The notes under the pieces were generated by a model. The model had not been told where the DNA came from. It ran no database searches and worked only from the letters and a program-made list of their open reading frames with translations. DNA of 64,000 nt. Origin: Drosophila pseudoobscura. Taxonomy: Eukaryota; Arthropoda; Insecta; Diptera; Drosophilidae. The translations under genes and the position numbers were made by a program. Positions 10,702-23,000 of the stretch are shown here, piece after piece; within the stretch, counting starts at the first letter, position 1, and each line of letters starts with the position of its first letter. The stretch covers positions 15,395,501 through 15,459,500 of the forward strand of contig NC_046680.1 of the NCBI RefSeq assembly GCF_009870125.1, written 5' to 3'.

Positions 10702-11818
10702 TTTCACGGAATTTAAGAGTATATTATATTTTCGATTTTGCTCGTAGCTGGTTTCGTTACAGCTCCGTTTCTAGTTTTGTTTCTGTCTGTTTATATTTGA
10801 TTGACTTCGGTTTCTGGGACTACTACGAATACGATTCGTTGACCTGGCAACGCCTTGTTCGAGTAACTCAGCTACTGTGTCCCTGGTGCCCCCGTTTATT
10901 TCCATCCGTTGCGAGGATTAGGGAGATGCCGTAGTAAAAGCGGAAATTGCTTTTCGATATCACTTGGCTGCAGCGGACCGCGCGCATGCTGGACAAACTC
11001 TTTTCCCCGGCCTCGGGGGGAGGATTCGCCGTTGGTAATGGTAGCAGTGGGGGAGGTGCAGAGAAAAATCCATTATTCAGAGATATCTGTTTGCTTTCAG
11101 CTGATTGGCAATGGCGTGCAGTAGCAAGGTCTATAGGGAACAGCACTGCCATTCATAATTGCCGCCTTTCCAAAGGGAAGAAGAGCGCTTGAAGAAATTG
11201 TATAAGATTTGCTAAGCCACAACCACAACGCAGATATTCCTCCGACCCTGTCGGTTAAATTGATGTTTCTGCCAGAATTGATTGAACAATTTTTGGGGGA
11301 AAAAAAAGGAAAGTAGTCAGCAGAAGCGGCACCATTCACGGCTACGATGCCGTCGAGTCTGCCGAGAAGGAGATGGCCAGAACCTGAATCTGCATTTGGT
11401 TCTTACTTAAGGTATACAAAGATTCTTACAGTGAATAAATAAGATTCTAATACTCATACAGCTGTAGTCGCTGATGACTATGTTGTCACATTAGTTAGAA
11501 TCTCCCGGATCGGCTTCTAGAAACAATCGGAAAAACGAAAGTCGTAAGCACCCAAACTCCTATTTCCCCATTTGTATTTATGTGGACCTACTTTTACATC
11601 TGTTGGACTTTTATATCTGTTCGAAGCAGAAGCATTCTTTAATATAAGCAGGTCGTTGTGCTTTTGTTGTTTTGTATCTCGCTCTTATTTATCTAATCTA
11701 ACTCTCGCTCGTTAATCGAAGATAATGCTGTGCTGCACTGTCCTGTCCGTGGTATTTGCCGCCGTTCTGTGTGGCTATTTGCATGGCCATTAATCTGTGA
11801 AGCTGTGCAGCGTCAGTC

Positions 11819-11859
11819 CAACGACCCTTTTAATTCGAGCACGACTTAAAGGGTCGTTT
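11819..11859. repeat. short inverted repeat (hairpin)
   Basis: AACGACCCTTT and its reverse complement AAAGGGTCGTT flank a spacer of about 17 nt. The arms match perfectly over 11-12 bp. I see no gene or promoter beside it. Confidence 0.6.
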
Positions 11860-13604
11860 AATGGAAATCATCAACAAAAGCAAGATGAATAGAGTTGTTT
11901 TTATTTATCAGTCGGAAGAGCAGTATTTTTGCAAACTTAATAGAACATTCCATTACAAATTTTGTCTAGTACAAAATGGAAATATTTAGCTTATGGCCCT
12001 TAAAAATAATATTCCAACCGTGGCTCATCTCCATTCACTAATGTGTACAAGTGTTAAACATATTTTCTCTATTTCCTTGCAACTTTCTGAGCAAGAAACA
12101 ATTCCTGAAAGGAGAAGGAGCATGTTTGTACTTTCGGTGGCTTTTAGTCGAGATATAAGATAGTTTGGCGAACGGAATCGGCACAAGTGCGGCCAAGTGG
12201 CACACTTAATCCACACACTTTTCCTTGCAGTACAAAGTTTATTCAGTTTTCCTTGTCTTTCTTGGCAACTTTCTCCTGACGATGTCTGAAAGTTCTTCAT
12301 ACATGGCAAGTCTCTGCTATAAAGTTTCCTGTCGGCACGAAATGCCTTTCAAATGCTCTTCTGCAGCTCACGGTATTCGCTGCGTATGCGTGATTTCCAC
12401 GAAGATGTGCCAGAAAAGTGAAAGCTGAAGTGGTAATGGCGATGGGAATGGTGAAATGCACACTAGAAGCGTTTTGTGATGGGGCATGCCGCTGGGATAT
12501 TGCTGGCCCCAAGCAATGCAGAAGCTTTCCTCCCATTAAATTCGAAACCCTTTCGGCATTCATTTGTCGCTGCTTCAGTGAGTACAATGGTTGTTCCATT
12601 GACCCAATGGCTGAAATCCATCTCTGCTGTTTTTCCAATTTCTCTTTTACGGGCTACCAGCCACGAGAAAACAGAACTAATTAGAGCCAAGCGAAGGAGC
12701 CCGAGAAGAAAAAGGGTTGACCAGGCCCAACATTTTTTAGCTTGGTTGTCCTTGTGGCAAGGTTCATTTAATTGCGGCCGTAAATGAGTGAGCAGCAATC
12801 GATCAATGGGCGTGTGTGTGGTCTGTCCAGGAACGAACAGTCGGGAGGGCACATAACGAATGGAGGCCTCCCGCCTTGTGGCTCTTGGCTCTTTTGTTCA
12901 ACTTCCCCCCGCCGCTCTCTTATCAGCAGCATTCATTGTCAATGCTTTTCGCAAACTTTTCTCATTAGACAGTGCAAACAAAATGGCAGAGTCTGCGGTT
13001 TATCCTTCTGTCTGTCGCAGTCCCCCTCACCCTTCCTCACTGCCCCTATGCCACTAGCACATCCCATGCGGAGTGCTTGCTGATGTGACGCTTTTGGCTT
13101 TTGTTTGACATTCGCTCGGAAAATGGTGTCATAATGGCCCCAAACTGCCAACAAACAATCGGAGGGACCTGCAGCTGGGGCGTGGAATCATGTGAGAGGA
13201 TAGGATGGTGGCGAATGGCAGATGAAAGCAATGCATAATGAAATAATCCAAGTCAAACCAAATTCATCCTCAATCGTTGTCAGCTCGCTGCATGTACCAT
13301 ACGTGACCAATTAGGCGCCCTGAAACCCGAACCGTGACGTGTTCATCGGTAGTTATGGCGTTCAGTGATCTGCAGATTTCTCTCCCAGAAGAAAAACTCA
13401 AAGGACTTGTGTTTTGCCGTTTCGCAGTAAAGTTGAGTAGAGTTTTATTTCGGTTTAATAGACATAGACGGTGTGTGTGTGTGTACATTGATCCATATAG
13501 GTTTATGCGTATGTGTGCTATCATATCCATATGCTATGTATATCCAAGTCCATAGCCATGTCCAGATGCACAGTTCCTCGGGAGATGCTCGGCTACGTCT
13601 GGTG

Positions 13605-13647
13605 GACACTACACTACACTACACTACAATACACTACACTACACTAC
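13605..13647. repeat. (CACTA)n microsatellite
   Basis: About eight tandem 5-bp units, with one A-for-C interruption in the middle. Confidence 0.85.
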
Positions 13648-13906
13648 GCAGAACGTAGACATATGTATGTAGGTTTTTTTCTTAGTTTAACAAAGTTTCA
13701 CTTGTGGCATGCATAGAAATATCTGTGTAGAAATATCAATATTTTTTCGTTCTAGGCCAGAACCTCTGATTGTCAGAAAGTTATTGAAGTTCTCCAAGGG
13801 AGGTGCAAGTCCCAGGCGCAGGGGCCGAGGGCACTCCACTCTGCTCGGGTACTCTGTGGAGGGAGCCCTACACGGCTGGGACTCAAGTGGGGCTTATTAT
13901 AGACAG

Positions 13907-13912
13907 TTTATT
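13907..13912 (-). terminator. candidate distal poly(A) signal of the NWD-type gene
   Basis: TTTATT on the plus strand is AATAAA in the gene sense, about 490 nt after the distal stop codon at 14399. Other such hexamers occur further on, so the choice is uncertain. Confidence 0.3.
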
Positions 13913-14070
13913 TTTCGCTTGTGCTCGTATTAGTGTTTTTGCATGCACGAGTATGTATTTGGTTTCATTTTAAGCATAGTTACACTTTTAGCCCCTCAGA
14001 GAGAGTGTGTTTGCACTCCTCGTTTGAAGAGATTCTACGTTATTCCTAAGTGGTACTATATAATTATGTA

Positions 14071-14100
14071 GATGCAGATGCAAATGCAGATGCAGATGCA
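14071..14100. repeat. GATGCA tandem repeat
   Basis: Five 6-bp units GATGCA, one with a single change (AATGCA). Confidence 0.8.
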
Positions 14101-14398
14101 GTGTACTAGTTCATAAAACACTCAACAACAATAAAATGTCCAAATTGGCTCACTTAATGCTATAATTCCTACAAAGTCTGAGACGGTGGTTTATCTGATT
14201 AAATATCGTTCATCTACACACAAATGGGAGGGATCTCCAGTCCAAGCTCGACTCGAGGGAAGATGGCGGCTAATTGTGGCGCTTGGTTTGGTTACGTTAC
14301 GCTGCTTATTGCTTGCTTGATTCGGGAAACTTCTGGAATGTTTCTTAATGTGTCTTAATTGCTTAATTGTAGAGGTGTAATTGCTGCCGGCTCAGGCC

Positions 14399-16779
14399 TT
14401 ATCCCTTGTGGTATCCTCCTCCTCCTGAAGCGAAGTGATCTGAATAAAGGAACAACAACAACGACAACAAGGGAGATTTGGTTAGATGGAGTGCTCGATC
14501 GCTGGCGTGTCCATTATTTACTCTAGTGACATGCCTAACACTGAAATACTGGATTGGGTTTGGGTTCGGGGTTCTAAGTTCGGTTACGTTACGTTCAAAT
14601 CTAGTAGATAATTTCAAATAAATATTACTAGTAATTGCACGGGACAGACATTCAAGAAGTTCAGCCGGAACCACAGCCACTTCCAGTTGGTTCCAACCGG
14701 CGCAACTCTTGGCCAAATCAAAGGTGGGGGTGGGTAAGCTCTAGCCGGCTATAAATTGAATCTTGCCAAGGGGTACATAGGCGTGATATCTATGCCTCTT
14801 TAGCTGGTTGTCTACTTACTTGATTGGTTTTCGGATCCAGCTTTTGGAGGTGCAGTCTGCTTAGTGCAAATCAACTCTTGTGTCGTTATTTGGTTAATAT
14901 TATTGTTATAACTCTGATATTGGATAAACTGTTTTGGTTTTTCTGTACTACAATATATTGCAAGTTGCATGTAGAATTCTCAAAAGTGGTTCAGCATTTG
15001 CCTGAGGTACATGTTCGAAAGTATGTGTTCGTGTCTCCTATGCAGGAGTACGAGTATCTTATCTGGTATAATGGGTTTCCCCTAAAAGAAATCGTCGAAG
15101 TCGTCTAAAAACAGAAAACAAAATCACAAAATATTCTACATTTTGCCGAATCGGGTCGGTTCGTCAATTTGGACAGTGCCGTGCCGTTTTTTTTGGAGGT
15201 GCTTGCTGAAGGTCTAGGTCTAGGTCTAGGTAGTGAAATGCCAATCGAGAGGGGGTACATTTCTGCTTTGCAATTGTAATTGTAATTGTAGATCTATGCA
15301 TAGGTACGAGTATGTGCGTTAGTGAGTAAACATGTTTTATCGTTTAGTTTAGGTTTTTTGTAATATTTATCGACTCATATGTAGCTGTTGGGTTGGTGCC
15401 TGCCAGCCGTACGATGCTCTGCTACTGCGGTCACAGTTCACAGTTCACATTTCACAGTTGTCTATGGGTGCAGGGAGCTGCGGGAACTGGTTTTCGAACT
15501 GTGGGCGTTGGCTGTTGTTGGTGTTTCGTTGGTGGTTCATTTCAGAGTTTGGAGTTGTGGTTTGGACGGGTTGTTGGAATGGAAAATGGGAACTTCATTT
15601 TCATTTGCGTTAAGAGCGGAATTTTGTCCAAAAAACTGTGCGTCTGGGCAACATGACAACAACTTTAAATTCAACGAGTAGGTATTCAAATATATAGATA
15701 CATAGTATACATATACATATATACACATCGAGAGAGCGGAGAACGGTATGAGGTTCGAGAAGTCTGGGAGGTGGGTGAAAATGCACGTATATACGAGTAT
15801 GTATAGAACGAATATTAACAAATCAAGTAACAATTTACATTCAGATGGTCGAGTATATGTACGAGTGGTATGGTACAAAGGAGCGAGTTCCGCTCTCGCT
15901 TTGCTGGAGCTTCTGGCGTGTTGAGAGAGAGAGCAAAACATGCCTGAGGAGTAGGATTGAATTGATGAACTTAAAGTAGAGCTTGGAGAACGCCTTTTCA
16001 GCTGCTTACCTCGCTGGGCTGAGCACGGTTCACGTTCACCTTCACATCTGAAAGAACCCCCAGCCGGGCCCTGCCTGCACCCGACTCGCTCCCATTAGGC
16101 TTGGATGGATTTTAATTCGCTTAAATCGGGCAATTCAATTCATTATCCAGCCAGCGATGCGTTGGCCTTCACTTTGCCTATCGAGTTAATAGCGTTGCAG
16201 TTTCATTGATTGCAATTTCATGCCTCGCCAACTGAGAAATGAGTCCGCCCAGTGGTCCGGTCGGGTCGGGTCGGGTCGGATGGGGTCCAATTGGGGGAGA
16301 TTGAGCATTATGAAAACCCCTTTGCAGTCGAATAATTGATGCTGTTGGTTTGCCATTTCACGAGGAAAATCTAATTATCAACTTTTCCACATTTCTCCGA
16401 TAACGGACAAGCAGAAAGAAATCAAACCCCCAGCGGCGGGGACAGTGAAAAGCTGAATTTTAAGGCAGGATACTTTGGAAAATATATAACAATGTGTATA
16501 TATGTGGGCTGCCCTTAAAGTCCTCTTATGTAGAAAACCCAAGCTTCAATCTGCAATATTTTCCCATGTTTCTACGTGCTTTCGGAGACCCTTGATTGTT
16601 GGTCGAATCAAAGAAACAATTATACATTTTTCTTTATGAGAAAATCCTCGCTGATTCCCTTTCCGAAATTCACCAGCAACTAAGGACCCCTGTTGACCGA
16701 GTGTCGTTCCATCTTCACTGATGTTTCGCTAAGTGTACTCACCTGGCTTCTGCCTGTGGGTCTGTTGTTCATTCTGGTA
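14399..16779 (-). CDS. alternative distal terminal exons of the NWD-type gene
   Basis: Four tiny exons on the complement, in order: 16743-16779 (37 nt), 16010-16047 (38 nt), 14820-14856 (37 nt) and 14399-14439 (41 nt, ends TAA). Each has a good acceptor (ATTATCAG, TTCTTTCAG, CTAAGCAG, TTATTCAG), and the first three have consensus donors (GTGAGT, GTAAGC, GTAAGT). Phases chain without a stop: YQNEQQTHRQKP, DVKVNVNRAQPSE, TAPPKAGSENQS, NHFASGGGGYHKG. The first accepts phase 0, which is exactly how exon 15 of the NWD-type gene ends (18078). Splicing exon 15 to them gives 1713 residues instead of 1929. A short form of exon 16 (17749-17827, donor GTATGT) has the same 0-to-1 phase as the first tiny exon, so it could replace it (1727 residues). 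Function of the tails is unknown. cDNA evidence is lacking. Confidence 0.6.
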
Positions 16780-16842
16780 CTGATAATTGGGGATAACAAA
16801 TGAACGAGCACGCAAAATAAAACCAAATAAATTGTGGTAACT

Positions 16843-16848
16843 TTTATT
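16843..16848 (-). terminator. candidate proximal poly(A) signal of the NWD-type gene
   Basis: TTTATT on the plus strand is AATAAA in the gene sense, about 180 nt after the proximal stop at 17027-17029 and just before the first distal tiny exon. This fits alternative terminal-exon use. Confidence 0.5.
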
Positions 16849-17026
16849 AAAATAAATAGATCCGACTCGACTAGTCGGGAGCATCTACGCATGGCCAGAA
16901 CTACATAGTACGTATAAAGAGTAAAGAGTTGGATAAAAGTGCAGGAGAACAAAAGTCGTGTGGTGCAGTGGAGCAATGGCTAGAGTGGTTGTGTGGCTGT
17001 AAGGAGGGATTCGTCGGGTGGTGGTG

Positions 17027-20000
17027 TCATTGAGCCACACACTCGTTGCAAGTGGCTGTTGACTCTTGGGAGCTCGAGTTTGTATTGGAATTGGCTTTGG
17101 CTTTGGCTTTGGGACCGCTCCGTTCGGAAGGGGATTTGTGGCGCAGGAGGTGCCAGCGGCGGTGGAGGTAGCCGCCACTCGAGGAAGACGACCTCTTGGC
17201 CAAGGGAACCTCGTGCTCGTCCGCCTCAATGTGGCCGAATGAGGCGCGACTGTACTGCGGATGCAGGACAAGATCGGTGCGCAGGCGCTGCACATTGCGA
17301 CTGTCACAGTTCTCCACCACGATGATGGGCGTGGGTCGGAGGGGGTCCGGCGGGTTCAGGCGCATGTGTGGCTGGACGGACAGGCAGTTCCTCTGGCGCT
17401 GACCGCGCATCAGGTGCGACTTCAGGCTGGGCCAGTGGAAGAACTGGCGCAGAGTGGTCAGCCGAGGGGACTCTGCCGGTGAGGGGGCCGGGTGTAGCAG
17501 ATCCCTCACCAAGTCGGGCGCCACCCGGTGGAGGGTCGCACTGCTGTCGGCGTTCTGTTCGGAGGAGGGGGGTTCTGTCCGACTGGTCGCGTTCAGCTGG
17601 TGGCTGCTGTTGGTCTGTGGGGGGGTGCTCACGTAGAACTTGGTTCTCGGCACTCGCAGACTGTTTGTCTTCCATGCATCGTTCAGGGAGCGGATGCCAG
17701 GCAAGCGTGCAAGGAGGTGGATGTGGTCGTAGGAGGCTGACAACATACCTGCGCGCTCGTCCTGGTACTCGTCGTCGTCCGACGACTCGAGCCGGTCCTC
17801 CACCAGCGATGTCTGCCTCGACAGACCCTGATGCGTGGTGCATGTTGCAGGTTCAATTACACGTTGAATAACAATTGCAGTTTGCCGATTTCATATTGAT
17901 GTGTAAGCAAACAGAGACGAAGCAAAATGAAATGAAAAGAAAAGTAAAAAAGAAAGGCAAGGAAAAGGAAGAGAAAAACCAAAAAACCAAATCGTGAGCG
18001 CCATCTACTACCATGAAAACGAGTACAGAAGCGAACAGTGGCTAAGGCCTGTGCTGCTCCGTGGAGCATCGACTTACCGCGTTGTGGCGGCGTCGGGGCG
18101 GAGACCGCTTGTTCCACAGCGCCTCCAGCTGGTCGAAGTGCTGCGACTGGGCCAGAGCGGCCTGCTCGGGGCCGATGTTGGCATTGGAGGCCCCTGTCTT
18201 GTTCTCGGCGATCTTCGAGATCTCCTCCATGCTGGCCGAGACGCTGAAGCGTCGCTTCAGGCGCTCGTCAACCTGGGCCATCATGACCGACGAGGTCAGG
18301 TGGCCGTACTTCTTCTGCCAAGTGTACGTGTCCAGGGAGACCTCCTTCTTCAGCAGGCGCTTCATCTGGCGCTTCGGGCCCTGCGGCCGGAGATCTGAAA
18401 GCGAGATCGGAATGCGGGATTACAGAGGCCGCTAAGAGTGACAGACGGAGGCAGACCATCCACATCCTTGGTGGGTCCCGAGTACGTGGGCAGCTTTACA
18501 TACTGCGCCGGGGTGTTGTGCAGACAGATCACCGGGAGGTTGTAGCTGTCCACCAATTGGACCAGGACCCGCGACACCTCCAGGCTGATGTCGAAGTGGG
18601 TGAAGGGCACGTGCATCTGCAGCGAGGTCAGGGCCAGGCCGCGCTTCGTCTCCCACACGATCAAGGTCTTGTCATCGCTGCCCGACACAGCCGTGGAGCC
18701 TGAAGGGGAGAGGAAGGGCATTAGATGGAGCCCTGGGGGCGGACATGGGGATGCGGACTCACCATCTGCCGAAACCTTCACTCCGATCACTGGACCCAAG
18801 TGTCCGGCCAGCGTGTGAACCTCCTCGCCAGTGAGCAGGTCCCACAGGATGAGGTTCGTGTCCTTGGAGCCGGAGAGGACCTGCGTCTTGTTGGTCACCG
18901 AGACAGCCACACAGGTCACAGCGTCGCTGTGCCCGACCAGCACCTGGCTGAGCTTGCCGCCCGTGGACTGCCACACCTTCAGCGACATGTCCCGGGAGCC
19001 CGTGATGATGTGCATGCTGTCGGCGCTGATCTCGAAGCAGGTGATCTCGTCCGAGTGCGAGACCGAGTACTTCTCGTCCTCCTGGGTGAGGGACCAGATC
19101 TTCAGAGTGTTGTCCCCGTTGCTGGAGGCGGCGAAGCGCATGTTGTTGGTCACCACCAGGCTCTTGTAGGGTCCCTGGATGGTCTGCAGCAGGTTGCCCG
19201 AGCTGGCCATCCACACGAGCAGCAGCGAGTCCCGGTCCGTGGAGATCACCCGCAGCGAGTCCATCAGCACCACCACCTTGATCACCGGCGCCGCATGCCC
19301 CTTGAAGGTGTTAATGGTCTCGGTGGCCGCCAGGTTCCACACCTGGACGAGCCGATCGTCGGATCCCGTGGTGAGGAACTCTCCGTTGGGCGCGAACTTC
19401 AGGCAGTTGACCACGCCCGCGTGCCCCTCCAGGCTGCACTGGTACTCCGGCGTGTTGATGCGCATCAGGTGCACGCTGCGGCCCGAGGCGATGGCCATCA
19501 GCTGCGAGTCGCGGGAGAGGTCGAAGCACGTGATCGGTGGCAGGGTCGTCGAGGGCGACCGCTGGGCCTGGGCGTGCCGCTTCAGACTGCGCTTGCGGCG
19601 CGGGTTGCGGGAGTACGGGTTCACGTAGAGCTCCTCGTTGCGGAACGAGTAGAACGTGATCTTGTTGCCGCCCACCGTGACCAGGAAGTCGTCGTTCTCC
19701 ATCGCATAGACGGCGGTCACCGGTCCCGGGTTGGGCGGCATGGAGCGCACCAGCTTGCCGGAGTGCATGTCGTAGATCAGGGCTCGCGTATCATCGCATC
19801 CCACCACGCAGCGCTGACTGTCCTTGCCAATGGAAATGGTCCGTATCTGCAAGGGGAGGCAGGCGTGGAGAATCATAACGGCTCGTCAGCCTCCGGCACG
19901 GACCCCCACTCACCTTTGACTTGTGGCCCTTGAGCGTGTGCAGCTCCTTGCCCGTGGCCAGAGTGCGCACATAGAGGGCATTGTCCTCGCACAGGGCCAG

Positions 20001-23000
20001 GAGGAATACCTGCGAGGAGACCATTACAATTTCCAATTCAATGCGTTTCGAGAGTTACAATTTCTGAGATCTGCAGGTGTATGCCACAGAGCCACAGAGG
20101 ATGCAGGCCAAAGGACATGCCCTGTCGATTTTGCCCTTCCTCAGAAGTACACTACAAAAAGTAGTAGCCCCAAGTAATTCGTTGAAGGAAACAATCTGAG
20201 AGTTATCTGCCCTTTAACCAGTTTAAGCTGGCGTGAAAAATGATTCGAAACGAAGCATCTTTTTCCTCAGTGTATTAGGTATATGTATTTGTGCCCGGAA
20301 TTGCCCCTTTGTAGGAGATGCTGTGCTTGTTATTCCGCCTGCTTATAGGCAATTTTCAACGTGTGAAACGTAATTTTCGATTGCAGACCGCAAGGCCCAG
20401 GAGTGGATTGCTGACAGGATTGCTCTATGGTTTTCGAGTTTGGCTTTAACAGATAGGCAGACTCCAAAGGGCGATAGGACGTAGGACTGTGAGTGCAGCA
20501 GAGCCCATCCCCATCGCAGGACACCTTGAATTACAGTTGGTTTCCTGTTGTCTGCCTTCTGTGGATTTATTGGATAAATGGAAGCGCGAATGGGAGACAG
20601 TTTTGGCAGGAGGCAGGAGACAGGAGACAGTGATGTAAATGGGAGCACGCATCAATCGCCATCACGCGGGAGGAAGAGAGGGCGAAACATAGTTGCCATT
20701 GACAAAAGACGACGACGAAACGTGACACAATGGCTCGTCCCCCGGATTCAGCACGGTGTTGCCCGCCCCAATCCCAATATCGACCCGGTATCTTGATGTT
20801 GTGCTGCGTGCCAAATTGCCGCTAAGTATGCAATACTTATTGATGGAAGCCAACACATACATATACTCCATAGCCATATCCCCACCCTCTCCCAGCTACC
20901 AGCTATGTACCAATCGGGCAGGCAGCTTCTGGTCTGTGTTTTGTCGAGCTGATTGACAACAAAGGATTTGACGCGTAATGCGTCCCAAGCCGAAGTCCCA
21001 TATTAGAATCTCGTGCTCCCCATGCCTAATCTGCCACACAGCAACCACAGTCGCTCCGCTTTATCTTACGTTTCCAAGGGAATCGTATCTGCTCTCCCCA
21101 CATCCGCATCCGCATCTACATCCACATCCGCATCCGCATCTATCCATCCAGTGCTTGGCTTTAAATTGCGCACATGGAGTCGCAGTTCGATGCCGGAAAT
21201 GATATTTTCCCTCCATTTATATTTCCCCTCCGCCGTCCCCTCCCCTCCTTCTCCTACTGCTTCTGCTTATATTGCGCTTAAGTTGCGCTTTTCGCTATTG
21301 CTTTACTTGGAAAAGTTTCGCTCAAGTGGAATGTGCTTTAAGCCCCTCGTTTCTGGTGGCTCAGCTGACTCCCCCCCTCCCTCCTCGTGTTGTTTTTACT
21401 CCAGCTTGGGAAGAGCAACGAGCTCAAAGGGATTCCCCCCTTTGAGATGGAAACTTTTGCCACTCTGAGAAGTACCCATTTTCATTCAACTTAATAACAG
21501 TCCCAACATTGCAACCAGCTTCCGACGAGGCCGCAGGACTGTGACTCAGAATTATGAATTAATTCCATTTCTTATTCCGTTCCATTAGGTCCATTCCTTC
21601 TTATCAATTAAGAAGGTAAGAACGCCCCGGGAAGCGGCGAATGACGTGGACTGATATTTATGGGAAAGTCACTCACCGAGTTCCATGAGATGTCGATGCG
21701 CAGGACGGGGCTCAGCATTTGCATGGTGTTCAGCAGCGCAAAGTTCTCAAGGTTCCACACGCAGATGGTTCGGTCGTGGCTGCCCGAGATCAGGACATCG
21801 CACGCTCCGGCCACCAGGATCCCGGTCACAGGGCCGCGATGGTGGCTGATTCGGTGTTTCTGAAACAACACCAAAAAGAAGGTCATACCAAGCCGCTGAC
21901 ATTGAATGTAATTTGGTTTTATGGTCTACTAAACGAATACTCTTTAAATATAAATCGGGGGCAGGAGGGGTGGGCTTTCTTTGCGTGAGACATGCGCTAC
22001 CGCCGCATATCCTTTCTGTTCTTGTTCCCTGTCTCTGTTCCGTTCTGCCAGACCTTATCGCTGTGTCACATTTTGTATGCATTAAGTTAATTATCTGCTG
22101 GCACGCGATGTTCTTCAGGGCAGTACACAGGAAAGCCAGGGAAAATGCCAAAACTTTTTATAAATTAACCCGAAACTTTAAAAAATGGCGGTACAGAGAA
22201 AGGAAGTGTCAGCATGACGCTGCGTATACGTAATATTTTAATTAATTCAATAGGCGCCCGTAATTGCACACGTGTGCATGTGTGCGTGGGTACTATGCAC
22301 ACACAGTGACTCCACAGATTCCCCGCCATCTCCTGACGGCCAATTACGTTTCTGTGCGGCAGCCAAGTCAGCGAAATTGACTTTAAAAGATGCCCGGGGG
22401 CAACCAAGTGGCAATAAATCCAATTTCTACGGGTACGACTACGAGTACGAGTACGCCTATGTGTGTCAACAGGACGGCGGAGCACCGAAACGAGGACGAG
22501 AACAAGGACGCGCCACACATCCGCACTTGGTATGCAAACACGGGCCATTGTGCGTAATCACAGTTTAATGCCTGCCTCTCGTCTCTGAAATATCAACTTA
22601 GTATGACTGATGATGTGGGGTGGGGTGGGGGGGGTGGGAGCACAACAGAACTAGGGCAGGGGTGACGGGGTGAAACTCGACCCCGGGAAGGCTCCTGCCA
22701 CGCTTCATTTGCCGTTCGGGACGCAGAACAGCCGCAAGTGCGTGGCTGCCGCTCAAACTCATGTTCAACAAGCAGGGCACACATGTCGGCCAACCCAATC
22801 CCAACCCAAGCCTCGCCTTTGTTGGGACCTTGTCTTCCCTATGACGAGAGGGGTGAGAGGGCTCACATGTCGTGTGTTCGAAGCAGATGTCCAGCGGTCC
22901 TCGTAGAGAGGAATTATGCATTTGGTCTGTTTGATTTGGTTTGCGGTGCGGTTTTGCAATTAGCTTCCCATTTGCCAAATGGAATGTGCTCGACGCAATC

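Larger units (their letters stand above)
10702..14398. other. intergenic region between Dnaaf3 and the NWD-type gene
   Basis: I see no convincing coding exon in these 3.7 kb. The region contains the Dnaaf3 upstream sequence (to about 10.9 kb), a 12-bp-arm inverted repeat at 11819-11859, a CACTA microsatellite at 13605-13647 and GATGCA repeats at 14071-14100. At its right end lies the likely 3' UTR of the long isoform of the NWD-type gene, with a minus-strand AATAAA at 13907-13912. Confidence 0.4.

Noticed and set aside
17095-17116. GGCTTT repeat as a microsatellite
   Set aside because: It encodes the AKAKAK part of the NWD-type protein tail and stays in frame, so it is treated as coding.
17304-17843. 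179-residue Pro/Arg-rich frame overlapping exon 16
   Set aside because: Exon 15 ends in phase 0, which selects the GLSRQTSLVEDRL frame. The other frame also begins before the acceptor.
18725-19933. 402-residue open frame on the plus strand
   Set aside because: It is antisense to a WD-repeat exon with GC-rich third positions. The minus strand carries clear WD motifs and proper splice sites.
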